Part shown: piece after piece, positions 33,470-44,639 of the stretch
How positions within the stretch are numbered: position 1 is the first letter of the stretch
Layout of the letters: each line of letters begins with the position of its first letter
NCBI RefSeq assembly: GCF_020520425.1
Contig: NC_079492.1
Location: 56,543,042-56,607,041, forward strand
Reading direction: 5' to 3'
From: Spinacia oleracea
Taxonomy: Eukaryota > Streptophyta > Magnoliopsida > Caryophyllales > Amaranthaceae
Length of the DNA: 64,000 nucleotides
Translations under genes and position numbers: made by a program
Notes under the pieces: model-generated
What the model was told of the DNA's origin: nothing
Databases searched by the model: none
What the model saw: the letters and a program-made list of their open reading frames with translations, nothing else

Positions 33470-35039
33470 ATGTCTAAGATCCCGACCCAGGAAAAAGGAG
33501 GAATTAGCACCAAGGAGTGGTTGACTCAAATGGTTGACCAGAAGCTGAAGGGGATCGTTGGAGGTGCCCCGACGAAAGTAAGTTGTCTATTTTTTATTAA
33601 CCTTGGTATATGGCTCGGCATTTTTCTTTATGTTACATGTTCTGTTACTGCAGAAGGGCGAGAAGCGTCAGGCCGGCCCGAAGCGTAAGGCCGAGGACAA
33701 GGACGCCTCTACTGAGGGGAAGCTTCCCAAGGTTAAGGCGGGAATCAGGCGTCTTAAGAAGGAGGACGTGGCTGAAAGGTCAGCTGACTCCCCTGTCGAG
33801 GTCGTTCCCATGGCCATGACTCCTCTACGGCAGCATCCTCCTCCAGAGGGTTCGGCCAAGAAGGGGGACGCTAGAGGAGGAGCCGGGCCCAGCAAGAGGG
33901 CTCCATCTCCTACGCCGGTGGATATCCTCGATGGTGAGGACGAGCAGCCAACGGCTCGGGCGGCCCAGACTCCAAAAGCGCCTCGTCACCTGGTGGGTGA
34001 TGATCCACGTAGGTGTTAGGATTCTCGAGTTTAGTTGTTTCTTAATTAAGTACTCTGGTGAACTCCTGTCTCTTTCTTGTGCAGCTTTTGGCAGGCAGGC
34101 AGCACTGGACGAGGAAATCCCCAATATTCCTCCACCATGGCATTTCTCGTCCCGAAATAAGGCCAAGATTATCTCGTCGGTGATTAAAGCTGTGCCGAAG
34201 GAGTATGTGGAGCAGTTTCCTCCTGCGGCGGATGCGCAGTTTGGGGCTATGCAGGCGGTTCTCCTGGATGTATGCATCCAACCTTTGTTGCCGTTTCGTC
34301 TTTGTACTTTGTGGTTATTATCTTTTCTTAACTTATATATTTCTCGCAGCTGCTTATTAAGGCCGAGGGCTTCAAGCGCTGGCGAGCTGACGTCACCAGT
34401 CAACTTCAGCGGCAGGTGCATGGGGCTACCAACGCCGGTGACTATGCCATGGCGACGGTGGAGAAGGTTCGGCTGGAAATGCAGGAGACCATTGAGGCTC
34501 AAAGAAAAGAGCTGGAAGTCCCGAGGAGTGACAAAAAGCAGTGCCTGATCAAGATAAACGAACAAGTACTTTCTATTGAAACTCTCAATGCCGATGCCCT
34601 TTCTTCCCAGTCGTTCCTCCAAGAAGCCGAAGCCAAAATGAAGGAAGCTGCGGTTCTGCGGCAACAGGTGGCTAGTCTTGAGGAGATGGTCTCGGCCTCT
34701 CAAGCTGAGATTTCTCAGGTCAGGGCTGAGGCTAGGCTGGTTGCGGACGAGACGAGGGAGAAAACTCGCCGAGCCTGGGACGCCTGCATGGAGGACTTCT
34801 CCTTTGCCTGGTTTGAGCGGTAGATTGAGAAGCAAGGTGCCATCATTGCCGCCGAGCGTCAAGGTCTTCCTCCTCCCATGTTCGAGGATTCTGACGCCGA
34901 AAGTGAGGAGGTGAACTCACCGGCTCAGGAGGAGGGAAATTCTGCTCAGCCAGCTTCAAAGCCTGCCGCCGACGGTCCAGATGGTGTGGACGCGTCGACC
35001 TCTGCCAACTCTGCCGCTGCTCAACCTGCTAGACCCTAA
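33470..35039 (+). pseudogene. Antisense spliced ORF of the Tat element (aORF), one premature stop
   Basis: Four exons on the strand opposite to pol: 33470-33577, 33654-34008, 34085-34269 and 34350-35039. All have GT donors and CAG acceptors, and the joined frame is continuous. A TAG at 34821-34823 interrupts exon 4; the same frame then stays open to a TAA at 35037-35039. The product is Lys/Glu/Pro-rich, basic at the start, with a long heptad-rich coiled coil in exon 4 ('LEEMVSASQAEISQVRAEA') and an acidic Ala/Ser-rich tail. A further upstream exon is likely, because sequence before 33470 looks like an intron ending in TTTTTTGCAG and is cut by Copia A. Function unknown; other Tat elements carry comparable antisense ORFs. 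Confidence 0.7.
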
Positions 35040-35439
35040 CTCCACTTCTCCTTATCAAAACCAGTTTTTATAGCGCCGCGAGCGTCTGTAATGAATAATT
35101 TTTATTTCTGCTTGACGCCTAGGGCGTTTGTTTGGATAATTTTTTAATTTTTGTTTGGATTTGGCGCCGTCTAGTGTGCAAACAAGTGGTGATTCGTCAC
35201 CTTTTTATGTTAGTGTTTTTATTTCGAGACTTTTAAATGCCTTCTCTGTTATTTGTGTATGTTTTGTATGTTAATGGACGTCTACCCTTGTGCCCCAGAG
35301 TAGACGTTTGTAAGTCTTTGAGCATGACTCCCATGCCCAAGTTTATTTTAGTTGATTGATTGACGCAAGTCAATCAATCAGTATGATTGCCGCTAAACTT
35401 GGGTATGGGGATTATTGAGCGGCTTTTGGTGGCGGCCTG
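35040..35439. other. Tat 3' region between the aORF and the tandem array
   Basis: Probably the aORF 3' UTR. It contains an inverted repeat 'ttgattgattgacgcaagtcaatcaatca' near 35352-35381, which could form a 12-bp stem. No coding region. Confidence 0.5.
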
Positions 35440-36380
35440 TTTTATGCTATGGCAAATAGGAATAATCCTGCGTGCCTTAGAAAAATTATGATTTGTTTTA
35501 AGGAAAATAATTGTTGCTTGGGAGATTTACCCTCGACTTATATGCCGCAGCAGATTGGAATAATCAATGATGATTTTGGGGGTTTGCCCCATCTTAAATT
35601 GGAAGCGACATATCTTATGTCGCGGCATATAGGAGTAATCTTATGTGCGTTGAAAAAATAAACTATCGTTTTAAGAAAACGATGATTGTTTTGGGGGTTT
35701 ACCCCCGTCTTAAAATGGAAGCGGCATGTTTTATGCCGCGGAATATAGGAGTTCCTATTTTGCGTTGGAAAAATAGACGTTCGTTTTAAGAGAACGTTGA
35801 TCGTTTTGGGGGTGTGCCCCCGTCTTAAAATGGAGGCGGCATGTTTTATTCCGTGGCATATAGGAGTATTCCTATTTTGCCTTGGAAAAATAAAATATCC
35901 TTTTAAAAAAACGATGATTGTTTTGGGGGTTTTCCCCCGTCTTAAAATGGAAGCGACATGTTTTATGCCGCGGCATATATGATTATTCCTATTTTGCCTT
36001 GGAAAAATAAACTATCGTTTTCAGAAACCGATGATTGTTTTGGGGGTTTGCCCCCGTCTTAAAATGGAAGTGGCATGTTTTATGCCGCGGCATATTGGAG
36101 TAATCCTATGTGCCTTTGAAAAATAAACTATTGTTTTAAGAAAACGATGATTGTTTTGGGGGTTTGCCCCCGTCGTAAAATGGAAGCGGCATGTTTTACG
36201 CCGCGGCATATAGGAGTATTCCTATTTTGCCTTGGAAAAATAAACTATCGTTGTAAGAAAACGATGATTGTTTTGGGGTTTTGCCCCCGTCGTAAAATAG
36301 TAAACGGCATGGTTGATGCCGCGGCATATAGGAGTTGTCCTATATGCCTTGAAAAATAAACATTCGTTTTAAGAGAACGG
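35440..36380. repeat. Tandem array of about eight 116-bp units in the Tat 3' region
   Basis: The marker 'ttttgggggtttgcccccgtc' recurs at about 35580, 35690, 35805, 35923, 36039, 36155 and 36272, spacing 115-118 bp. Each unit has a stem 'cgttttaagaaaacg', the G5...C5 inverted pair, and 'gccgcggc' followed by 'atataggag'. First and last units are diverged. Short open frames here arise from the repeat. Such arrays in Tat 3' regions are known as a source of satellite DNA. Confidence 0.9.
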
Positions 36381-36417
36381 TTTCCATAATTTTGATTGGT
36401 GATCAGCCTATACTTGT

Positions 36418-36520
36418 GCTAATCTGGGCCACTCCTTAGGCTTCATTCAATTAGGCTTGGAAATGTTTGCTAATCTGGGCCACTTCTTAGGCCTTTATTC
36501 GATTAGGCTTTTTGCATGCA
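36418..36520. repeat. Two tandem copies of a 51-bp unit
   Basis: 'tgctaatctgggccactccttaggc...attaggctt' starts at 36417 and again at 36468, with several substitutions. The adjoining 36520-36730 is A/T-rich and has no gene until the end of integrase. Confidence 0.75.
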
Positions 36521-36729
36521 TATGTTAGATAAATTAGTATTTGACGTGCGAGTAATAAATAGTACGAAACAAGTAGAGTAGTATTATTTATACTTTGTAT
36601 GGCAAATTTAGCCGGTTACAAGAGAGTTTACTACCCTATCAGGACCGTTAGAGGTCATTCTCTAGGCAACAGATTCTTCAATGAAAGATGAAATCAGAAT
36701 ACATCTTAGAAAAAATATTTCTTGAGATT

Positions 36730-38430
36730 GTCTGCATTCCAGGTGCGCAGAATAGGTCGGCCTTGCATGTCTTGAAGGCGATAGGTTCCATCCCTGACTT
36801 CATCATAGATCTCATAGAGTCCTTCCCAGGTGGGCGTCATCTTTCCCTGTTTATTGGCTCGTCCCAAAGACTCCATTTTCGAAGAACAAAGTCCCCTACC
36901 TTAAGCACTCTTTTAGATACTTTCTTGTTGTACTCCCTCGCCATCCTTATCGTGTACAATTGTTGCCTCAATGCCGCATTTCCTCTAACTTCGGGTAAAA
37001 ACTCCAAGGCCAGTTTCATCATTTCCCAATTGACATTCTCATCATATAGCATGACCCTCAAAGTAGTTTCACACATTTCTATAGGGAGCACGACCTCGGC
37101 ACCATAGGCTAGCAAGAATGGGGTTTCGCCGGTGGAGTTCTTAGCCGTGGTGCGGATTGACCATAAGACATTTGGCAGCTCATCAGCCCAGAGACCCTTA
37201 GCTTCATCCAGTTTCTTTTTAATCCCCTCGGAGATTATCTTGTTGAAGGCTTCGACTTGGCCATTGGCTTAGGGTCATCCTGCAGAAGCAAAGCAGTTGT
37301 GTATGCCGTGGTCTGCTAACCATTCCTTCAGCTTAGGCATCTCAAGCTGAGGCCCATTGTCAAAGACAATAGCTTGTTGTATTCCGAAGCGAGTCATAAT
37401 ATTTTTTCAAATAAATGCCCTTACATCACTAGTCCTTATATTCTTAAGTGCTTCTGCTTCCACCCACTTGGTGAAGTAGTCGACGGCTACAATTACATAG
37501 CGCCAGCCTCTAGGGGCTGCTGTATATGGTCCTAACAGGTCCATCCCCCACTTGGCAAACGGAATGGGGCTCAGAATAGGGGTGAAAGGGTGATCCGGCC
37601 TGTGAACGAGATGAGCAAATCGTTGGCACTTGTCACACTTCTGCACCATGGCCAAGGCGTCTTCTCTTAGAGTGGGCCAATAATAACAAGTTCGTAGGGC
37701 TTTTTCAGCTAAAGCTCGTCCTCCAATATGGGAGTTACATAATCCCTGATGTAGGTCGTCCAGAATTTCCTTCCCTTTGTCAGGAGTGACACACCGCAGA
37801 AGGGGTCTGGAAAATGACTTCGTATACAAAACTCCATTCCACCATTCAAACCAAGAACTTTTCTTCTGAATTTTGGTGGCTAGACTTGAGTCGTCTGGAA
37901 GTGAGCCGTCTACTTTATACGCAATGATAGGGTCCATCCAAGTTGACGACCAGTTAAGAATAGCTACCACAGGAGAACATAACTCTTGTTCAATGCTTAG
38001 TTTTTCTTTCACTTCCCAAAACACATGACGTGGAGTATAACAGGAAGCTGAGCTAGCTAGTTTAGACAGGGCGTCGACCTGATTGTTCTCTGTTCTGGGA
38101 ATCTGCTTAGCCTCGAAACTCTTCAAATGTTCTATTTCTTGAAGCACAGCTTGCATGTATTTGATCATGTTGGGGTCTCTTGCCTCATAGTCTCCATTTA
38201 CTTGACTTACAATGAGCTGTGAGTCGGAGAAAGCAATTATTTCTTGAGCTCCGGCAGCTTTGCACATTTTAATGCCGGCTAGCAAAGCTTCGTATTCAGC
38301 CTCATTGTTAGACGTTTGGAAGTTGAACCTCATGGCATACTCATACTTGTCTCCTTCAGGAGATTGGAATATTATGCCGGCTCCACATCCGTTCGGGGTG
38401 GACGATCCATCTACATATACCGTTCAACGG
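36730..38430 (-). pseudogene. Tat pol: second RNase H and integrase, interrupted
   Basis: From 38430 downward: the second (Tat-specific) RNase H, with acidic residues in 'YVDGSS', 'NNEAEYEAL', 'FSDSQL' and 'NNQVDALSKL'. Then the integrase HHCC zinc finger (two His around 'HQGLCNSH', 'CDKC' at about 37630), and the catalytic core with Asp in 'KWGMDLLG' (about 37550), Asp in 'FDNGPQ' (about 37350) and Glu in 'QVEAFN' (about 37255). The C-terminal part (36837-37115) has 'LAYGAEVVLP' and 'VLKVGDFVLRK'. In-frame stops lie near 37404 and 37270. The enzyme would cleave RNA in hybrids and insert cDNA, but these breaks make it non-functional. Confidence 0.85.
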
Positions 38431-39990
38431 GTAGCCACATTCTTCTTAAAGGTTGGCCTCGTCATTTCTACAATGAAATCGGCAAATGCTTGCCCCTTGA
38501 TAGCCTTTCGAGGTTCATATGAGATATCAAATACATTCAACTCAATTGCCCATTTGAGCATTCGCCCTGCACCGTCTAGCTTAGTGAGCGGCTGTTTCAA
38601 AGGCTGATCTGTGTATACCACTAGTTTGTGTGCCAGAAAGTAAGGACGCAGCTTTTTGCTTGCCATAAACAGTGCAAGTGCAAACTTCTCAATTGGAGAG
38701 TATCTCAATTCGACATTTTGTAGGACGTGGCTCACAAAATAGACGGGGAGTTGCACTCGCTCTCTTGATGTCAAAAGCACAGCACTCAAGGACCACTCAG
38801 AGATGGCCAAGTATACATACAAAGTTTCTCCTTGAAGAGGATTGACGAGTCGTGGTAAGGTGTGGAGATGTTTCTTTAATCGGACGAAGGCCATTTTTGC
38901 CGACTCGGTCAATTCAAACTTGCTCTTTTTCTTGATTGTGCCAAAGAAATAATGACACTTATGGCCTGCTCTTGATAAGAACCGTCCCAGGGCTGTTAGG
39001 CATCCTGTCAGACGTTGGACATCCTTTACAGATTTCGGAGACGTCATATCTATCACTGCTTGTACTTTGTCAGGATTGGCCTCAATTCCCCTTTCATCAC
39101 TAAGGAATCCCAAGAACTTCTCAGCCGTCACCCCAAAAACACACTTCTTTGGATTCAAGCTCATCTGATATTTTCGAAGCGTCTCAAAAGTTTCTCTCAG
39201 ATCGGCCAGATGTTCTTCACGTTGCTTGCTTTTTACTATCATATCACCAATGTAGGCTTCAACGTTTCGTCCCAACTGATTAGAGAAGACAGTGTTCACT
39301 AGACGCTGAAATGTGGCCGACACATTTTTTAAGCCAAACGACATCACTTTGTAACATTACAAGCCTTGCTCAGTAACAAATGCCTTTTTTTCCTGATCGT
39401 CTAGCCATGAGGGAATTTGGTGAAAGCCAGAATAGGCGTCCATGAAGGACATCATGGCCTGACCAGCCATCGAGTCTACCAACCGGTCTATCTTGGGCAA
39501 AGGGAAGCTGTCTTTTGGGAAGGCCTTGTTCAGATACGTGTAGCCCACACACATTCTCTAGGATCCATTGGGCTTCATCCCCAATAATACATTTGCTACC
39601 CAATCCGGATATTGGCTTGGCCGAATGAACCCAGCATCTAACAACTTTTGAACTTCCTCAGCTGCGGACTTCCCCATGATTTCTCTTCTTCTGACGAACA
39701 GGTTTTAAGGACTCATCTACATTGAGCTTGTGGACGGCTCTACTAGGATTGATGCCCGGCATACCCTCCACCGCGAAAGCGAAGATGTCCAAGAACTCTC
39801 TCAAGAGGGTGACCAGCTGTGCCCCAAGCTGATCATCAGGAGAGACCCCTACTGGCACCGTCCTATCGGGACGTGCTTCGTCAAGGATGATTTCATAATG
39901 ACCGCCAACCGGCTCAGGCCATCTTGTTTCCATGTGGGCCGTAGCAATGGTAAAGGTTTCTTTCTTGACTTTATCTTTTATCTCGTCCAA
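38424..39990 (-). pseudogene. Tat pol: reverse transcriptase and first RNase H, interrupted
   Basis: Starting at 39990 is the linker before RT ('WPEPVGGHYE', 'GMPGINPS'). RT motifs follow: 'YTYLNKAFPKDSFPLP' (about 39535), 'MDAYSGFHQI' (about 39440), 'SFGLKNVSATFQRL' (about 39340) and, at about 39250, the active-site box reading YIGD, in which one of the two catalytic Asp positions is Gly. The first RNase H lies at about 38840-38450 ('PVYFVSHVLQ', 'LRPYFLAHKLVVYTDQPL'). Frameshifts occur between 39658 and 39603 and a stop at about 39354. Both breaks and the changed active site make it inactive. Confidence 0.85.
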
Positions 39991-40083
39991 TTTTCTTTTC
40001 GAACCTTCTTTGGTTTCATCAGTCTTGCGGCCTCCCTAAGCCTTGGGACTTAGCGTAGTAAGATAACAATCTCTTGCTAGCTG

Positions 40084-40563
40084 TTAGTCACCATGAATAG
40101 TGCCGACCTGGCCTTTATCACAGACATACTTCATGAGCATAAGATGAGTGACGACCACTGCTTTGGTCTGATTTAAAGTGGGACGACCCAGAATGATATT
40201 GTAAGCAGTGAGGTCTTTCACAATAAGAAATCGGACGTTCAAGTTCCTACTTCGATGCCGACCTCCTACTCGGAGTGGTAGGGTGATGATCCCTTGGGGG
40301 TGAATTATGCCGCCTCCTAATCCAATGATGGGGTAATGAATCTTTTCAATCGTCTTAGGGTCGTGTTCAAGACAGTTCAGACAAGTTGTACTGATAATAT
40401 CTGACGAACTTCCCGTGTCTACTAAGATACGCCTTACTTTGAGGTTCGCCACTTTTAGCTCAATGGCCAAGGGATCGCCATGAGGGGTGGCTATCTTACT
40501 TCTGTCGGCTTCACAAATCTCTACTTTAGGGAAGTGATTCATTGGAGCTTTTCCTGACAACAT
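40084..40563 (-). pseudogene. Tat aspartic protease region
   Basis: Open frame of 159 codons containing 'RRILVDTGSSSDIIS' (active-site DTGSS at about 40420) and 'YNIILGRPTLNQ' (the flap and hydrophobic-hydrophobic-GR motif at about 40195), followed by 'VVTHLMLMKY'. The protease would cut the Gag-Pol precursor. A stop separates it from the following RT linker, so the polyprotein is broken. Confidence 0.85.
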
Positions 40564-40566
40564 TAC

Positions 40567-42299
40567 CTACCCCAACCAACTTGCATAATCCTTTTGCCCT
40601 CTCATTGTTGGGCCCACAATGGCTAGCCCTCCTGAGATGACGGCCACACATTCTGGATCAGTGTCATTGTCATCACGCCGATATGACGGTGAGTTACTTT
40701 TCTTATAGAACTTTTTTCTATTTGCCCCTGTGCTCGTGCTGAGATATGATTGCAGAAATCCTTTGCCGGCCAATCCATCAAGAGCTCTACGCAGACTCTT
40801 ACAATCTTTTGTGCCATACCCTACATCACAATGGAACTTACAGTGAAGGGAGCTGTCTCGGGTTTTTACCGGCGACTTCATAGGGAACGGACGATCAATC
40901 TCATATCTATCACTGACGTCCAGCAGTATCGTATACAAGTCAGTGTTATATTCAAACCTCTCTTTGTCGTAGGGTCGTCCTCTCTTCTGCCCTTGGGAGG
41001 TGTTAGCCTGATATCCCTTCTTTTCAATAGCCCACGTCCCATTCGGACGGTTGGTCTTTTTATCTGTCTTGTCCTTGCGCAGAGGGTGGTCTGTACTCTA
41101 TGTTCCCTTAGATTCCTTTGGGACGGAACAGATTTCGGTGGTATGGATAAAGGACTCGGCCTCATTCAGGGCATCGGCCATAGTTCTCACACTTTTATTT
41201 ACCAAGGCAAACTTAAAGGAACCCTTCTTATGTCCCCTAAAGAAGTTATCAAAGGCCACCCTATCAGGTAGATCTGGAATTTGTCCTGACTATAAATTGA
41301 AACGTCGCACATAGCTTCGCAAATATTCGTTTTTCCTTGCTGTATTCGGCCCAAATGCATGCTCGTCTTCTTTACCTCTTTATAAGCCATAAATTTTGCA
41401 AAAAACAACATCTCCAGTTCTGCATAAGTGTTGATCGTTCCAACGGGCAACTTCTCAAACCATTTTGAGGCAACCCCTTTCAGAGTGGACGGAAAGTACT
41501 TGCACCAAGTTGCATCAGTAGTCCCCTGGACATACATGTGGTGACGATAGGCCAAGAGGTGTACGTCAGGATCAGAGGTGTCGTCATAGGCGTGAATAAC
41601 TGGTGGCTTCACCTAAGGCTCCTTGGGAGCGTTCATAATATCAGCACAAAATGGAGTGGTGTAGTCAAGGATGAGGCCGGCTACCCCCTGTTGAATATGG
41701 CATATCGGATCTTGCCTTCTACCCTGGGATGTTCTACGCCGCTCGGTGTCCGCGCGACTGACATCGGTCCTGGTGAGACGGCGCGAAGGAGCAGCAAGGG
41801 GTGAATCTTCCATGACAGGGGTGGAACCTGTGTCTGACAACTCAGTTTCTTGAGGCCTGTCTAGCTGGATGACTGGTACTCTTCTGGATGGTCAAGGTTC
41901 AGGCCGAGCAGTTGTTAGAATCCGACGCGGAGTCATAGGCTGGAAAGAAGTCCTAGTCCTGTCGAAACGTCTGTCACGCTCGTCATTTCGAGCTTGGTCT
42001 TGCCGCCAGACATTAGACTGAGTAAGTGTATTAAAGAATGGCATCCCCGTCCCATGAGACTAAGAACGGATGGTCTTGATCTCACCTTGAAGTGTGTCCA
42101 TCTGCGCCTTAAATCCGGCCAGAATATCTTTGAGTTGCCCAGCAGACACCGGCAAATCTGGGTTCTCTTCCATGACTGTATCGGCGTCAGCCTTCAAGTG
42201 ACCACCTGGAGGAAATGAAGGCTGAGCCGTCTCATCTTCCACCTGGACTTCCTCAGGTTGTGGTTCAGGAGGGGGTTTAGGACGGCCGTCCTGCCCCAC
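40567..42299 (-). pseudogene. Tat gag relic in several frames, with a zinc-knuckle-like motif
   Basis: Pieces in order: an N-terminal acidic and Pro-rich segment (42299-42060) with a helix 'QLKDILAGFKAQMDTL'; a segment at 41840-41613; a capsid-like gag core (41612-41199) with 'HLLAYRHHMYVQGTTDATWCKYF' and 'LKGVASKWFEKLP'; and a C-terminal part (40938-40567) with 'CKFHCDVGYGTKDCKSLR', which resembles the single Cys/His knuckle of Tat Gags. Several frameshifts and stops separate these pieces. Confidence 0.75.
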
Positions 42300-42425
42300 T
42301 GATTGGTTGCGTGTCTCGTCCCTCCCTCAAGGAGGACGGTCACTATTCATTGTGGCCTCGTCGATTTCGTTTCGATTGATGGGCGCGTCTCTGAAGTGCT
42401 GGATGTCTACCATGTTACCTTACCT

Positions 42426-42442
42426 CCCCACAGCCGGCGCCA
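42426..42442 (-). other. Primer binding site of the Tat element
   Basis: On the minus strand TGGCGCCGGCTGTGGGG, two bases inside the 5' LTR end. Very close to the TGGCGCCGTCTGTGGGG site common in Tat-lineage elements. Confidence 0.8.
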
Positions 42443-42444
42443 AA

Positions 42445-42950
42445 TGTTGTGGGAGTTTTCCAATGGTTGATGACGAGGAGGTATCCGGTTCCACGTAGAG
42501 GCAAGTCCAGTCCACGTCGAGCGGCTTTCCTGCAAAACAAGAATATTTCCGTAGGAATATTCCCTCCGATACTTAAGTAAGATTAGGGTTTTAGAAAGAA
42601 GTGCTTAGGAAAAATAAAGCATTAAATATCTGAAATTGAGGTGTTTCTCTATCTAGAAACTTGTGTCAATTCCTTGGGAATTGAGTGTATTTATAGTCTC
42701 CCCCTTTTGGGGGGGAAAACCCTAGGAGGGTTTCACATGATTGGCTAGCTTACCATAATATGACAAGTGTCATCATCATAATATTCCCTATGGGCCATGG
42801 GCCTTTAAGGGGGTTGTACATTAAACTCAGCCATACATCATCATTTGCTGACTCCTAGGTGGCTGTCAAATAAGCCACTTTGCCTATTGGGATGCGCCAC
42901 GTGTCGCGCTGCGGTTCGGCCACGTAGGTGGGTTATTTTTACCCACATCA
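42445..42950 (-). repeat. 5' LTR of the Tat element
   Basis: 506 bp. On the minus strand it reads TGATGTGGGTAAAA...CTCCCACAACA, with a TG...CA frame and short inverted ends (TGATGTGGG / CCCACAACA). A 'tatttatag' (TATA-like on the minus strand: CTATAAATA) lies at about 42689-42697. The partner LTR is not in the window. The 5 bases right of it, CCAAC, would be one copy of its TSD. Confidence 0.88.
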
Positions 42951-43987
42951 CCAACGACAAATAAAAAGTTCCTATAGCTAATGCAGCAATCCGTGTTCCA
43001 TTTCCCACTCGTAGGTCGACTTCACCCTTGCTTAACCTTCTACTTCTTCTTAGTCCCTGCGAATTGGAACATAAGTGTGAGCCACAACCTGTATTAATAC
43101 CCAAGAAGTTGAATTAGCAAGTATGCTGTCTATAACGAATATACCTGAAGATGAAACGACTATTCCGTTCTTTTTATCTTCCTTAAGCTTCAAGCAATAT
43201 CTCTTCCAATGCCCCTTCTTCTTGCACTAGAAGTATTCAGAATCAGAAGTGGGTTGGCTCACCTTCTTCTTTTCAGACTTGGTGCCGCCAGTTTGCTTAG
43301 TCGGGCTGGCCTTTTTGCCACCTTTCATAGCATTCCTCTTCTTACCAGATTTCTTGAACTTGCCCCCACGCACCATAAGCATATCTTGCTTATCACTTTT
43401 GAGCATCTTTTCAGCGGTCTTCAGCATTCCCTGAAGCTCAGTGAGCATTTTGTCCAGACTATTCATAGTGTAGTTCAGCTTGAACTGATCATACCCGCTA
43501 TGAAGAGAATGGAGGATGGTGTCTACAGCCATTTCCTGAGAGAATTGCTGATCCAGCCGACTCATATTCTCAATGAGCCCAATCATTTTGAGAACATGTG
43601 GACTTACGGGCTCGCCTTTCTTAAGCTTAGTTTCAAGAATTTGCCTACGAGTCTCGAATCTTTCGACTCGAGCCAGATCTTGGAACATGTTTTTTAACTC
43701 ACTGATGATCGTGAAAGCATCTGAGTTGATGAACGTTTTTCGTAGATCTGCACTCATGGTTACAAGCATTATGCATTTTACATCCTTGTTGGCATCAATC
43801 CAACAATTGAGGGCTGCCTGAGTGACCCCGTCGCCTGCGGCTTCGGGTATCGCCTCATCTAGGACATACTCCTTTTTTTCTGCATAAGAACTATTTGCAA
43901 GTTCCATTGCCAGTCAAGGATGTTTTTCCCGTTCAACTTCTCCTTTTCGAGAATTGAGCGGATGTTGAATGAATTGTTGTTTGCCAT
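42951..43987 (-). pseudogene. Copia C gag and protease start, broken
   Basis: Starts at an ATG at 43987-43985 with the same N-terminus as Copia B Gag. A frameshift lies near 43880. An open frame runs 43907-43227 (UBN2-type gag: 'LKNMFQDLARVERFETR', 'KMIGLIENMSRLDQQFSQEM', 'LHSLHSGYDQFKL') and ends at an in-frame TAG just before the zinc knuckle 'CKKKGHW'. Protease remains continue at 43104-42951 ('GCGSHLCSNSQGL'). As in Copia B, the knuckle has Phe where the first Cys is expected. Gag would form particles that package the RNA. Confidence 0.85.
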
Positions 43988-44586
43988 AGTAAAAACTACA
44001 ATTGAAAAAGAATAAACAAATAAATAACCATTCACAGTTTCTCTTAATAAACTTAAATTCTAGCATACATGCATAATTTATTATTTATTAAGCATTTTAT
44101 ACAAGTTATGTGTTCCGGAAGGTGTGAATAAAATGATTCCAAGACCCTTAAATCATTTAAGAATTAAGCACATTATGTATTTAGACTCAATTCTAAAATA
44201 TTTTAGGTAAGCAAAGCCTTTGCTAATAGTCTAGAAACTACTATTGGTTGATAGGTACGTCTAAGAACTTATTATGTAAACCTATATACACTAGTGGAAA
44301 AAGGCTCATTTGCATCGCACATTTAAGTGCATTTGCGTCGCACATTGTGCGTAGCAAAAGCTCTCGACGCAAATGACTAAAATGAGTGTCATTTGCGTCA
44401 CACATTAAGCAAATGCGCGACGCAAATGACTTTTCAGGCACCATGTTGAAAAGTCATTTGCATCGCACATTAGCTTAATGTGCTACGCAAATGACTATTT
44501 GGGCGCCAAAAAAATAAGTGATTTGCGTCGCACTTTAGCTTAATGTGCGACGCAAATGACTTTTGGATATTCTAAAAAAAAAAATG

Positions 44587-44632
44587 AGCTGCTTATTTTA
44601 TTTAATCCATAGATTAAATAAAATAAGCAGCT
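44587..44632. repeat. Perfect 21-bp inverted repeat with 4-base loop
   Basis: Arms 44587-44607 and 44612-44632 are exact reverse complements around CATA. It sits at the inner edge of the left subterminal array. A/T-rich stem with G/C-rich ends; a cruciform or hairpin RNA is possible. Confidence 0.95.
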
Positions 44633-44639
44633 TTCAGTA

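Larger units (their letters stand above)
33381..42950 (-). mobile_element. Tat-lineage Ty3/Gypsy retrotransposon (partial) with antisense ORF and 3' tandem array
   Basis: Read on the minus strand: 5' LTR (42950-42445), primer site TGGCGCCGGCTGTGGGG, gag, PR, RT, RNase H, a second RNase H, IN (to about 36730), a 3' region with a 116-bp tandem array, and a spliced ORF on the opposite strand. Dual RNase H, an extra antisense ORF and 3' satellite-like repeats are known marks of the Tat lineage. The 3' LTR is missing from the window because Copia A inserted in the 3' region and pushed it off the left edge. The right LTR abuts Copia C pol at 42951, so this element inserted in Copia C. The coding region has many stops and frameshifts. 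Confidence 0.88.

Noticed and set aside
33668..34862. Minus-strand open frame of 345 codons
   Set aside because: It is the shadow of the aORF exons. The plus strand has consistent splice sites and a natural composition; the minus frame crosses those introns and matches no family.
35440..36380. Possible CRISPR-like array
   Set aside because: The units are near-identical along their entire 116 bp with no unique spacers, in a plant retrotransposon 3' region.
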